This document shows positions 12,501 to 22,300 of a stretch of DNA of 64,000 nucleotides, in pieces. Made by a program: the position numbers and the translations under genes. Location: the NCBI GenBank assembly GCA_023634235.1, contig JAMKCF010000006.1, positions 10,011,751-10,075,750 on the forward strand, written 5' to 3'. This DNA is from Pisaster brevispinus. Taxonomy: Eukaryota; Echinodermata; Asteroidea; Forcipulatida; Asteriidae. The first letter of the stretch is position 1, and each line of letters begins with the position of its first letter. The notes beneath the pieces are model-generated. The model did no database searches. It worked only from the letters and a program-made list of their open reading frames with translations, and was not told the origin of the DNA.

Positions 12501-15017
12501 AACACACTCTTTTCCTCTTATACAGAAGTACCCCCTAAAACCCTCAAAAAATATTCCCGAGATTCCCAAAACACAATGAAGAGGGGGGGGGGGGTTACAT
12601 TATGCCACACATCTAGCACTAAATGCCAAGCAGGGGCTCTCAGTATTGATAAGGAGGTAACAGACAGTTACAATATTTCAGACGAAACGTACATACACAT
12701 AGTTATGTGTTCTACTTATGTGTTGTACTTACTTTGTATGTGTGCCCATGCTGCATTCTGTCCACGGAGCACTAGACTGCGAAGTAGAGGAACTATGGAT
12801 GATGTCTGAAAAATCCTCATCAACCAAATCGTCACTAGGCCTAGTACTATCACTATCCCGTACTTGTAGTTTGACTTTCATCACCTGCAATGGTAATTAA
12901 AAGTAAAGACTGAACTGATGCCAATGGCAATTGAAGTAATAGACCGTGCAGGTCTCGCGCTTATTCGAACAATTCTTGGTCCGACTCATGCATTTGATTC
13001 AAAGCGTGAAGGAAATAAACTAGCGCGCTTTTTTAACAGGTCCAAATGTTTGAATACGCGTGAGACATGTATAGGCTATTCATGTCATTGTCACAATAAT
13101 CTCTGTTTCACCATTTTGAGAGACAACGTCCCCGTGTGTAGTACATTTTAGGCCATGCACCGTTTGTTTGCGTGCTATAGCCCATACGAATGTCCCAATG
13201 CGCATAGTCGGGGCGGATTGATTCTGGGTGAAATTCTACTCCGAACAACACCGGCAACAACCATGGCGATCTGATTTTGAAGCAGTTTATACAACTGCAA
13301 ACTAGCACAGTTACATGTAAACTACAGAATGGCGTCCATATCGGCAGCTTTATTTATTTTTTCGACAGTAGCCGAGTGTTCCCCATCTTGCGTCTCCATT
13401 GTCTTTTCTACCAACACTGTACAGTGATAATTATATAAACACATCCGTCTGTGTACCTACCTGCCACATGTAGATACTGAAAGCACTCGGGTTTCGGACA
13501 TTTGTGGGTATCAAGTTTGGAAAGTTGAACTCGTCATTGTTCTCAAACACAACCGCGGTCTGAATAGATCGTATACCGCAGTCGTTGAAATCATTGGATC
13601 TGCATTGAGAGACAAAACAATTAAATATTATTGAAAACAAGGAACAATCAAACAAGGGCGAACGAGAAGACCTATAGACTACATTTTCACCACTTTTCCA
13701 GTTTAATTGTTTTCAACCTATTTACAATTGATTGGTTGACCATACCTCTTGACTTTTGTTCAATTGAAGGATCTTTGAGACCAAATGAAATTGAATAATC
13801 TTCTTTGACCATTGAATGCCGAACTGTTGAATTAGTCTGTTTGACTGTTGAATGCTGATGCAACGAAGCAGCAGAGCCCCCCACCTGCCACGCTCAGAAC
13901 CTTTGCCCCTTTGTCCCTCATTGCGAAAAAAGCACGAATGAATGATTCGATACACTTAATAATCCCCTAAAGTATGTCTCCGCCCTACTTCCAACCCGAC
14001 TATGTTGAAAATGTCTGGTTACGTCACAGCGCACTGCAAACGAGCATTAATTTTCAAACGAAATTGAATGAGACAGGTGTTAAATTGGAAGTGGCCTTGT
14101 TGAAAGTGGCCGGAAAACTTATATTTGTTCCAAATGAATACACTTTTGGTACTACGTTATCGATGTTAGGAATCGATAGCCGACGGGCAAAAGCCTTACC
14201 CGGGAATGTCACCATCGAGACAGACTACGAAGTAGTTATCACACGGCAGGCAGCTGGATCCGGGTTCGCAGCAACCTCCGTTCATGTCATAGCTACCCGG
14301 ATTAATGTAGCTCTTGAATCGAAATTCCACTCTGGCACTTGCTTGCACAGGAGAACATGTCTTTGAACAATACAAAAAAGAAAAAAAAAAAAAAAAGAAT
14401 ACAAAATAAACAATATCAATGTCTTCTATCATATAAATAATCACCGAAATGCACGGCACATTTTTATGCTTTTCAATATAAAGACGGCGTCATTGATTCG
14501 TAACTACTCCAAAAAGTAATGACTAAAAAAACTTACTTGGTGATGCGCACTGCAGCTGTTGTTAGTATAAATTGTTTAAGACAGGACGCCCTTCAAAGTA
14601 ATATGGTTTCGATAATTTTCACCCCAAAGCATTTACATCTGGGAAACGATTCGTGCTTGAATCGTTTCTGAGGCTTGGTGTCCGTTCGAGAATGTTGCGG
14701 CCAGCAATGCGGTTGGTACCCCCTGTCACCTCGCTAATCGTGGATGGATTCGAAGTAATTGTGAAAATACAGTGACAGTTATACAAATAAAAACATTTTT
14801 TCGAAACTTTAAGTGAGATTGATCTAGATCAATTATTTACGACGGAAAAACGCATTAACAAGTAAAACAAACAAAACAAAAACCCCAACAACAACAACAA
14901 CAGCAACAACAACAACAGCAACAACAACAACAACAACAACAGCAACAACAACAACAAACTTTACAAACAAACCTGTACAAAAATCCACAGAAACGGCAAC
15001 ACTGTGAGAAAAAACAT
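332..15017 (-). CDS. Gene A: DSL-family Notch-ligand-like transmembrane protein (whole gene span, 15 exons)
   Basis: Exons 5' to 3' on the minus strand: 15017-14973, 14360-14200, 13599-13461, 12884-12733, 11279-11134, 9443-9330, 9216-9121, 7714-7168, 6863-4557, 4274-4129, 3203-3046, 2936-2771, 1771-1594, 759-668, 551-332. Phases match at every junction and boundaries are GT-AG. The assembled protein is about 1555 residues: signal peptide (1-15), MNNL domain (about 16-165), DSL domain (about 166-217), roughly 31 EGF repeats (to about 1337), an unassigned juxtamembrane domain (about 1338-1452), one membrane helix and a 73-residue tail. Known family role: DSL proteins are cell-surface ligands for Notch receptors; the specific function here is inferred. 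It is divergent with gene B. A frameshift in exon 8 (near 7535) would stop translation at about codon 360, so the gene is truncated, a pseudogene or affected by a sequence error. Introns hold several repeats listed separately. Confidence 0.85.
668..759 (-). CDS. Gene A exon 14: transmembrane segment
   Basis: 92 nt. It encodes [15 protein letters not shown] and a hydrophobic stretch ending IIVIKSKW, so a single membrane helix followed by basic residues (type I topology expected). The WYI start of the helix is shared with genes B and C. Acceptor GAACAG, donor GTAAGT. Confidence 0.82.
1594..1771 (-). CDS. Gene A exon 13: juxtamembrane domain, second half
   Basis: 178 nt. It encodes RVTFVAK, GYLSKTR and a helix followed by GYDVYFGE. 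These match VTFVAW, EYLPK and GYDVYTG in gene B. Phase 2 in, phase 0 out; donor GTTAGA, acceptor CTCGCAG. Confidence 0.8.
2388..2615. repeat. GGGTCA/CCGG-rich dispersed repeat, copy 1
   Basis: It begins CACTCTAAAAACTG and contains many copies of TGACCCGGA or its complement. A related copy lies in a gene B intron at 21418-21590, so this is a dispersed repeat, possibly a non-autonomous DNA element. It sits in the gene A intron between exons 13 and 12. Confidence 0.55.
2771..2936 (-). CDS. Gene A exon 12: juxtamembrane domain, first half
   Basis: 166 nt. It encodes FGCIIFLVG, then [13 protein letters not shown] and VEVAGVQDY. The pattern, a hydrophobic strand, an amphipathic helix and a second strand, is shared with B exon 12 and C exon 9. 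I do not recognise a named family. Phase 1 in, phase 2 out. Confidence 0.8.
3046..3203 (-). CDS. Gene A exon 11: last EGF modules
   Basis: 158 nt. It completes one EGF (SCMC, EGVHC) and encodes the final one (RKPC, KSC, NGVC, YEC, SC, GADCGIG). Homologous to B exon 11 and C exon 8. Phase 2 in, phase 1 out; donor GTGAGC. Confidence 0.82.
4129..4274 (-). CDS. Gene A exon 10: EGF-type modules
   Basis: 146 nt, equal in length to B exon 10 and C exon 7. It encodes a short cysteine-rich EGF ([20 protein letters not shown]) and the start of another (SVQTDFC, SSPC, HGTC). Phase 0 in, phase 2 out. Confidence 0.82.
4557..6863 (-). CDS. Gene A exon 9: giant EGF-array exon (21 EGF modules)
   Basis: 2307 nt, exactly 769 codons with no stop. 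One EGF beginning IDVDFC, then 19 near-identical 37-residue units ([35 protein letters not shown]), then one diverged partial EGF ([11 protein letters not shown]). The D-x-D-E-C start and C-x-D-x4-F-x-C fit calcium-binding EGFs and the Asp/Asn beta-hydroxylation consensus. The CSSTPC segment fits the O-glucose consensus C-x-S-x-P-C. The C2-C3 spacing of CVHGTC is one residue too short for the canonical O-fucose site. Donor GTGAGT, acceptor TTTCAG. Confidence 0.92.
4557..6863 (-). repeat. 111-bp coding tandem array, 19 copies
   Basis: The period is 111 bp (37 codons) with very few differences between units. Variant residues show a higher-order repeat: units 2-5 and 6-9 share the same pattern (IEE/GG followed by three IDE/GD), which is a 444-bp duplication also visible in the shared GCACGTGCC variant about 444 bp apart (near 6143 and 6587). 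Unit 11 has lost a cysteine. Confidence 0.92.
7168..7714 (-). CDS. Gene A exon 8: EGF repeats 3-7, frameshifted
   Basis: 547 nt. The start reads [11 protein letters not shown] and includes an EGF with AFFNC; the end reads ADEC, IDEC and TDEC repeats up to EPCQ. Near 7531-7537 the fourth EGF jumps from its third cysteine straight to GYQGDLC-like sequence in another frame: about 35-40 nt of the module are missing, with loss of frame. The exon length confirms the shift (not 2 mod 3). Read literally, translation ends at 7488. Gene B exon 6 is the intact-length homologue. Confidence 0.72.
7930..8085. repeat. Compound hairpin element in gene A intron 7
   Basis: The outer arms resemble each other in inverted orientation (GGTGGCAGCAGAC and GTCTGCTGCCACC). 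Inside are two near-perfect palindromes: one of about 36 bp centred near 7966 (CTGATCTCTATTATAC and its complement) and one of about 21 bp centred near 8009 (ATAGAGCTATTAGCTCTAT). It looks like a small foldback element. Confidence 0.5.
8771..8920. repeat. Short inverted-repeat element in gene A intron 7
   Basis: About 150 bp bounded by AGCCTAGTCTTGGTTCAAG and an imperfect inverted copy (CTTGCACCAAGACTAGTCT). No coding potential. It fits a MITE-like insertion. Confidence 0.5.
9121..9216 (-). CDS. Gene A exon 7: EGF repeat 2
   Basis: 96 nt. A calcium-binding type EGF ([23 protein letters not shown]). Acceptor CCAAAG, donor GTAAGT; phase 1 on both sides, so the exon could be gained, lost or skipped without changing frame. 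It is absent from gene B and from the segmental copy at 59.6 kb. Confidence 0.75.
9330..9443 (-). CDS. Gene A exon 6: EGF repeat 1
   Basis: 114 nt. One EGF module ([23 protein letters not shown]). It has no counterpart in gene B, where the DSL exon joins directly to the exon equivalent to A exon 8. An intact copy lies at 59675-59788. Confidence 0.78.
9855..10056. repeat. MITE-like repeat, family ending CAGCTCTATGAAATTGGGCCC, copy 1
   Basis: It starts CCAGGGCCAATTTT and ends with AGCTCTATGAAATTGGGCC, an imperfect terminal inverted repeat of about 25 bp. The interior is rich in TGCTTAGCAAAA-like words. Further copies are at 10105, 25683, 29490, 50160, 60186 and 60405. It lies in the gene A intron between exons 5 and 6. 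Confidence 0.6.
10105..10287. repeat. MITE-like repeat, same family, copy 2
   Basis: CCAGGGCCTATTTTCC at the left and AGCTCTGTGAAATTGGGCCC at the right, only about 50 bp from copy 1 and in the same orientation. Both copies also occur in the segmental duplication at 60.2-60.6 kb, so the insertions predate that duplication. Confidence 0.6.
11134..11279 (-). CDS. Gene A exon 5: DSL domain
   Basis: 146 nt, the same length in all three genes. The product has the DSL signature: CNNNYY, then [19 protein letters not shown] and GW. The sixth DSL cysteine comes from the next exon. In the known family this module contacts the Notch receptor. Phase 2 in, phase 1 out. Confidence 0.9.
11493..12084. mobile_element. 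Insertion of about 590 bp, possibly a solo LTR or other element
   Basis: The homologous segmental copy (around 61770) lacks this block: its flanks join directly there. The block carries a TATA-like TTTAAATAGAGG, an internal short palindrome near 11870 (GTCGTATACGAC) and an AATAAA near 11980. No coding sequence or clear target-site duplication was found, so class is uncertain. Confidence 0.35.
12733..12884 (-). CDS. Gene A exon 4: end of MNNL domain
   Basis: 152 nt. It encodes VKLQVRDSD, then DDLVDEDF and a segment ending GTHTK just before the DSL exon, as in gene B ([17 protein letters not shown]). Phase 0 in, phase 2 out. A decayed copy lies at 62037-62183. Confidence 0.8.
13461..13599 (-). 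CDS. Gene A exon 3: middle of MNNL domain
   Basis: The exon is 139 nt, the same length as in genes B and C. It encodes SNDFNDCG and a stretch ending [11 protein letters not shown], which corresponds to the core beta-strand region of MNNL. Phase 2 in, phase 0 out; GT-AG boundaries. Confidence 0.82.
14200..14360 (-). CDS. Gene A exon 2: N-terminal part of MNNL domain
   Basis: The exon is 161 nt, identical in length to exon 2 of gene B. The acceptor follows a long pyrimidine tract. The protein holds VEFRFKSY and then a cysteine cluster (GGCCEP, CLPC, VVCLD) that matches the start of the MNNL domain of Delta ligands. It ends in phase 2. Confidence 0.8.
14643..14668. repeat. Hairpin motif in gene A intron 1
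   Basis: AAACGATTC, short loop, GAATCGTTT. A nearly identical hairpin with arms GAAACGATTC lies in gene C intron 1 near 44105-44134. Confidence 0.45.
14886..14957. repeat. (CAA)n microsatellite
   Basis: CAA triplets with scattered CAG interruptions, in gene A intron 1 just downstream of the signal-peptide exon. Confidence 0.85.
14973..15017 (-). CDS. Gene A exon 1: signal peptide
   Basis: Fifteen codons starting at an ATG (15017-15015), reading [15 protein letters not shown], followed by a GT donor (CAG/GTTTG). The hydrophobic run fits a secretory signal. It ends in phase 0, as do the first exons of genes B (15 codons) and C (18 codons). This start was chosen because it is the only upstream Met-plus-signal exon with a donor in the phase exon 2 needs. 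Confidence 0.75.
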
Positions 15018-16315
15018 TTTCGAGTCATTCCAGGTAATTATCATTGTGGGTTATAAGCCACAAAACAAGGAAAAGCTGCTTCATGAAACCAAAAAAACGG
15101 AGCAATAAGTAGTGAATTGTAATCAAACAAAAGTTTGATAACTTTGCAGATTAGAGATCTAGACTCTTATGTTATTGGTCCATCCCATATTTTTGACGGA
15201 GGTTAAAAACTGTGGACCAGGGGGGATTTTATGGCCACTTGAAGCAGTTAAGGCTCCCATAAACATAGATTCTTTATCAATGTAATTTGAGGTTTATAGA
15301 CTATTGAAGTATTCCAACATAATTAAAGTCAGCTATTTATTATGCAGGACTTCGACTTTTATAGCCTTACTTTTCAGAGGTTATGGAAACTTTGGCCTGG
15401 ACATTTTGTATAACCATTTCTGTAGTTTAAACTATCCTCGTTAGAATAAAAACAAGTAAGCTGTTGTAAACTTTTTACCATCCCAAAAGACTGATACAAA
15501 CATGTTAAAAAGAAAATCGTTTAAAGCCTATTTAATTATTTGTTCCGCACCACTCTCTCGAAGGCGAAATGGGCAGCATCCAAAGATGTAGATGATACTT
15601 GAGCTCACTCAGAAGCCTTTTACATTTTATTGTAAAATGAACATTTATGTGAAATGCTGAAACAGGACTAGGGCTACGCGTTTGCCATAATTGTGCAAAA
15701 ACAAGCGGGGATAAAGCATGGGTTTTGAACGAGATCAGCAAAACTTTGAGTTTTATTAATAATAACAATACAAGATAAGTTATGATTGCTAGCTAATTTG
15801 GGATTCAGAAAATCAACATGCAGTCCAATACGAGAATTAAGATATTTTTTATTTGCAATTGATAGCATTTTATGCACACCATTCCCTGGAACAATGCAAA
15901 CCAATTACGAAAAAACTTGCAAGAATCCAACGAGGGAAACAGTTGAATCGATTGTGTCAGTGAAGTAGCTGTTTCATTGTTGCAAACGTGTTTGTAAAAC
16001 TCATGGCAAACACCATTGACCTCAAGTATTTGCTGCTACTTAACACCAATAAAGAAATAAAAAATACAACTTTCTAGAGGTTTCAACAACAAACCACGCC
16101 CTCAAAATTTTTTGAGGTATACATTGTCAAACCTCTTATCTATATAGATACACAACTTAAGCATTTTATAGCTTTTTGGCAAGTTTCGAACTTGAAGAAA
16201 AACACTTGCTTATAGTTTCTCCGAACATTTTCTGTTGCTGTATACCTTTGAGTTACATGTTCGGAACGCATTCTCGTCCTTACATGGTGATTAGGTGGTT
16301 TCGTCTACAATCAGT
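15018..16315. promoter_or_regulatory. Shared upstream region of divergent genes A and B
   Basis: About 1.3 kb separates the two start codons, which point away from each other, so promoters and 5' UTRs of both genes should lie here. I found no other coding exon and no decisive core promoter motif. Assignment is positional. Confidence 0.5.
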
Positions 16316-16360
16316 ATGGACTCCTTCAAGTTTGTTTCATATTTGTTGATATCTATTCAA
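16316..16360 (+). CDS. Gene B exon 1: signal peptide
   Basis: Fifteen codons from ATG at 16316 reading MDSFKFVSYLLISIQ, followed by donor GTAAGT, phase 0. Length and phase match gene A exon 1. Confidence 0.72.
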
Positions 16361-19300
16361 GTAAGTCACATCATAATAATTGTTTTATTAAATACTACAC
16401 GATGCGACATGGCAGATGTTGTATTATACTTCTGACTAATGAGTTTAATGCATGAAGTCTCACTCATCTTATTTAAGAGCAGATTGTGATAACCCTTTAG
16501 CACTGTTCTACCCTATTCATTAAAAAAAATTTTTTTAACGAATACTTTTAGCTTAGAAGTAAGTGTAACAATGCACTTTATTTCATTACTTTTACAGAAC
16601 TACATGGTATTATAGCTAAAAGTACATTTTTTGAACAATAAGAAGTAAATATCACTAGGTAAAAACCATGTGTAAATCTCTTTTGGAAGGAGTGGGGGCT
16701 CTGGAAAGAGCCGGTGAGGTCTCGACATTTTGAGCAGTATATTCTGCTCGTCTTAGAGGAAAACGGCTACTCAAGAGACCAACCACGCCGGCCTTTTTTT
16801 TTTAGAGCCAACACTCCCCCAAAAGAGATTTACAATTGGTTGTACCTGCAAGTGTTCTAGTTCTAGTTACTTCTTGTTTTTAACTTCATACAAAGCTTCA
16901 AATACCACTTTTCTTAAAAAATGCTAAATTAGTAATTGACAGTTAAGATTGCTTAAATAAATTAAGAACATCATGTTAAAAGCAGTAGTTTTGGAAGAGG
17001 AAAGAAGAAGGCTCTACAATACCAAGTAGTTTTGGCATCGGTTTCAAACGGATGACATTTGACTCCGGATTCCCGTGGTACATTGCTCAGCCCAGTAGGA
17101 TCGGGAAGGGCTATCAGTGAGTTCGTGGCTGAAGGAACTGTCTGTCCACGAAGGACAAGCGAGTCGTCCGCTGTCTTGATATTATTAACGTGTCGTTTAT
17201 TGCACGTGTCGTTTTGTGGTGGCTAATAACGATTAACCACAAATCAGTTTATGGATAAGTAAACATTTTTTCAACTGATTCGATGAGGGGGAAAACAACA
17301 CTTTTGAATTTTAGTCTGAAAGCAAACTGGTTATGAGGCTCGTACTGAAACAGTTTTTCTATTAAATATTTATATGACATGAAGTCACATAAAAAACAAA
17401 ACAAAACAAAACAAAAAACGAACAAAAACACACACAAAATCCAGCCAGAACCTAAACAAACAAAAAACCGCGTCAGCTGATTTTGGTTTTTATAACCAAA
17501 CTTAAGGTAAATTTGTTAGGACAATTATGGTGCATGGTTTACCATTTTCCCCCGACTCTCACAATGGGTTAAGCAAAGAAATTCACGGCTTTGTTATTTC
17601 GTGTCTTGTGGCTAATCACATAAAACATGAACACTATCTGCGATTTTGTCAGCTTTACCAGTTCAGTATAATACCTTAAACCTGGTCTAATTTTTTGAAA
17701 ACAGAAACAAACTCCTCGAAATTCTCATACCATTCTACGGGCCCGTTTGTTTGTCAAACCTATGTTTTGTTGCATGGACTGACATAGGTATGTGTTGCGG
17801 TGAGGTCAAGTGCAGTAATATCATTCCGACTCCGAAGGTTCAGTAACCCCGACCACTCTGAGTTTGACGGAGGATGTTGCGACGTAGGGTGGGGCTGTGC
17901 ACCCTGTGACAACTACTTCACGATCTGCCTAGATGAAGACATTCCGGGGTAAATATTTGTTTTGCATGTGGGAGTTGAAGCTTTGCACGGTCGAGAGAGT
18001 AGAGAATTTATAATTTCTGGAAAATGTAAAAAATATCTTTTGGTTGAAATGGTGGCTCTGAAAACAGCCGTTTGTTTGGTTTTTCATGCAATTAAATAGG
18101 CAATAAATAATATTAATAATATAAATTGAACTATTTATTATCAATATTATTATCGATATTATTGTTAGTATTATTTTTTACTGCGTTTCACAACTGTGTA
18201 TTCAGATCTAATGATTTCAGCGATTGTGGCATACGGGCTATCCAGACAGATGTTGTTTACACGAATAACGACGAGTTCAGCTTTCCCGCCATAATACCAA
18301 ACAACATCCCAAACCCACTGACCGTTAGCGTCTTTAGCTGGCAGGTGAGAACATGAGACATTCCAATAGTTAAAAATCATTGCATTTATGTAAGCATCCA
18401 TTAGAAGCAAACATTATAATACGTTTAGATCCTGCTGTAATTGAACAGACCTTTATCACCGTGGTACGGTCAACGTGATTTTCTCTAATTCAAATCAATG
18501 TGATCAAACCGAGGCTGAAAGAACAAACGATTCTGGTTCCTTTTTGTACAACCAATGTTAGCATCCGTCACTGTTATTGGATTCAGGGAATATAACCAAA
18601 ATGGTGGCAGTATGGAAGAGGCCTCTACGTGAGTACAATGATGTCTTCCTCTTTTTTTTAACGTTTTTTTTCCATGAGTGTTATGATACTGTCCGGATAG
18701 TTTCCTTCGCCAAGACGACTTATTAAACCTTAGAAGTCGACTTGCCAAGATTTTATTTTGAATTAAATAAGTTGACTTGTAATGATATTATCTCGATAAA
18801 AAGACATTATTGAACCGTTACGCATGAAAACATTTAAAGATCTTCACATTATTGTTGAAAACCCTGTGAAGAGAAAATATTGGTTACAGTGTTACGCACA
18901 AAATATCTACTCTAAACTATTTATTGATTACACATTTCCTCGTGAAATGAATGTTTTGCTTGTAAACCTTTTCTTCTTAACTGATCTCTATTCAGGGAGG
19001 ATTGCGAGTCAAATTACAAGTTTGGGATGACGACAACAACCGTGATGATTTAGTTGATGAGGATTTCTTGAACATCGTACAAAGCGCAGCCGTTTCGCAG
19101 TCTAGTGCCCAATGGACAGAATACGCAATGGGAACACACACGCAGTAAATAGTTTTGATCAGAACTGAACGTTTTTAACGGCACAACTTTACGTATATAA
19201 AACGCATTTTCTCCTCTTTATAAAGGACTGCAAATATTGGGCTTTCTGAAAATCACTTTCTTGTTCCTCATGACTCCATGAGGTTTTTTTTTACCAACGT

Positions 19301-22300
19301 GTTTGAAGAAAATAACTTTACATTTATAATGCATTTGCACCAACAAAGACGTTGCAAATTACTACTCTCAGGGTCTTGCATCCCCCAACAGAGATAAAAC
19401 GTGGTTTCATATCAGATTAGTCACTGGCTTTAAGGTAAATTGTTTGATGTTTAAATTGATCCCTTCATTTGTATTCTGACTTTCGTTTTGCAGATTCATA
19501 TTCCAGTTGAAGGTCAACTGTAACAATAACTACTACAGCTCGGACTGCGCCGTGTACTGTTCTCCACGGGACGACGAATATGGGCATTACACGTGTGACC
19601 AGACTACTGGGGCTAAGATCTGCAAACCTGGCTGGCAAGGTTGGGCTTATTTATCTTCGGTGTGCCTCCCATGCCATGCTTTTTGTGCCAAAAGTCCAAA
19701 GGAAACAAAATAGGGCAACACCTTTTAATGTGACATTATTATTTTCAGTAGAGCTAATGCTTTGGATTATTTGAAAATATTTTCTTGGAAGAACGTGGTC
19801 TTTACATTCGGTCCTTGAGTCAGCATAACATATTGAAACAGAAATAACCAGCAAAAGGCAATTAGTTGAATGATTTACATCATTTTTGGTGGGGTTTGAA
19901 CCCTAATCAGTGTCTTTTTCCTTTTGTGCGTGTATTACAGGCGAACTGTGCGAAGTCGTTTTGAACTATTGCGAGATCAATCCGTGCCTTCATAACGGCA
20001 CTTGTAATGACTTTATCGTGTTCTTTAACTGCACTTGCGATCCCGACTACATCTACGTCGATGAGTTATGTGAGAGAGACGACTGCGCAAATAACCCCTG
20101 TCTGAATGGGTCAACATGTATTGACCTCATTGGGAACTTCTCCTGTACATGTGCACTGGGGTTCGAGGGAGAATTATGTGATGTCGATACGGACGAGTGT
20201 GCTAGCGGACCGTGCCAAAATGGCGGGAGCTGTACGGAAATTCAACTGGGCATGTTTAACTGCACATGTCCGGCTGGGTTTGGTGGAGGTTTATGTGAGA
20301 CAGAACTTGATGAATGCCAATCTGGTCCTTGCGGTGCCAACTCGACCTGTGATGACATAGTGAATGGATTTGTGTGCCATTGTAGTCTTGGTTTCGAGGG
20401 GACATTATGCCAAGATGAAGTGAACGAATGTGCTTCAGGACCGTGCCAACATAACGCTACATGCTAGATCACGTTGGTAACTTTGAGTGCATTTGTTCAG
20501 AGGGGTACTACGGCGATCTTTGCGAGGTGGGTTATGATCGAAATCCATTAAAAAATTACGACACCTAGATTGAATTGTGAACGTTTTTGATGAATAACCA
20601 TTCCGTTTGTATTCTTAAGGTTGATATTGACTTCTGTGCCAACCGGACGTGTGCAAACAACGGCACGTGTGTGGATAGAACAGATGGGTTTCACTGTCTG
20701 TGTCAGACGGGCTTTCAAGGCACCATGTGTAACGTAGAGACTGATGAGTGTATCAGTCGGCCATGTATGCAAAACTCCACTTGTCATGACCTCTTAGCTA
20801 ATTACAGGTAGGTGTGTATTAGTTGAGGTTAATGAGCCCACTTTATTTTCCCATCGGATATCACCATCAAAACACATGGCACTTTTTAGAGTAGACATTA
20901 ATAATGTTACGGTACTTGTATTGATTTAATGCACTCCTTAGAAGCAATAAAGTGTTAGTTATGAATGCACCAAATGTTCTATTTTTTCGGGGAAATACGT
21001 ACACTGCATAAAATTGTTTTCCCCCGTATTAGATGCATTTGTCAGGATGGGTACGAGGGTACAAACTGCGGAACTGACACGAATGACTGTCTAAGCTCCC
21101 CATGTAGGAATCATTCAACTTGTGTGGATCAAGTTGCTGGCTTTGTCTGTCTGTGCCCAGCTGGTTACCAAGGCATCTCGTGTGATATTGAAGTCGATGA
21201 ATGTGCGAGCTCCCCTTGCTTCGATAACGAAACGTGCATTGACGAACTCAAAGGCTTTAGGTAAGAAATATCACAGTAACTAAGATTGGGAAAAGAATGC
21301 ACTTGCTTATTATAGACGTTGACTCAATACAACTGTTGGTGACGACTTGTACAGAATACACATTTACTCAAACCTTTAAGAATAAATCCATCGGCCGTTT
21401 TCAGAGATACATTGGGTACACTCTAAAAACTTGACCCGAAGTCCGGGTCCCATGAGGACTGACCCGTTTGACCGTACTCATTTGTGGGGCATTTGGACAC
21501 AGATTTCGGGTCATGCTGATCCTTAAAGTGGGTCAGACCCCACGGTACCCGGATCCGGGTCAATTCTGACTCTGGATTTTTTAGCGTGTGCCAACTCCCT
21601 CTGTATACACATACTTAAATGGTGTATACATAATATTTAATCTCAATGGTGGACAGCCTCAGATCCCGTCAAGAACAGCTATGCTATCTTTGACAAACAT
21701 CATCCCATATTAACGCTGGAAATATCGTTGGATTGTTGTATGTATTTAGGTGCGATGATGGTGTCGACATGTGTGTCAATAATCCATGCCTTAACAACGC
21801 AACGTGCCTGGATGACGGAACAGAATTTAGCTGCCGGTGTCAAGCAGGCTACCGCGGTAATTTATGTCAATGGGATATCAATGAATGCCAAAGTTCCCCA
21901 TGTCTGAATGGCACATGTTTGGATCTTGAAGACGGCTTCCATTGTGAATGCGCACCTGGATATGACGGAACTATGTGTGAAAATGACGTAGATGAATGCG
22001 CTTATTCCGTTTGTACGCATGGGACATGTGTCGACAAAATTAACGGGTTCGTGTGTATTTGCGTTGTAAGTGTAAACTTGTTATGAAAACTTAAAACCAT
22101 CTTATGTTTTGTACCTTCGAGCCTCACTGCTTTCGGAATGATAACCCAGGAAATACAAATTGCATATCAGTTTTAGAAGTTGCATGAGGCCTACCACTCA
22201 TCGGGCTTGATGAGCAAAGCATGGTACCTGAAACAGGAGTAAACCCGTACAAAAATGTATGTCTCAATAATGTGTTTGTTAACATAACATCTTTTGTTAG

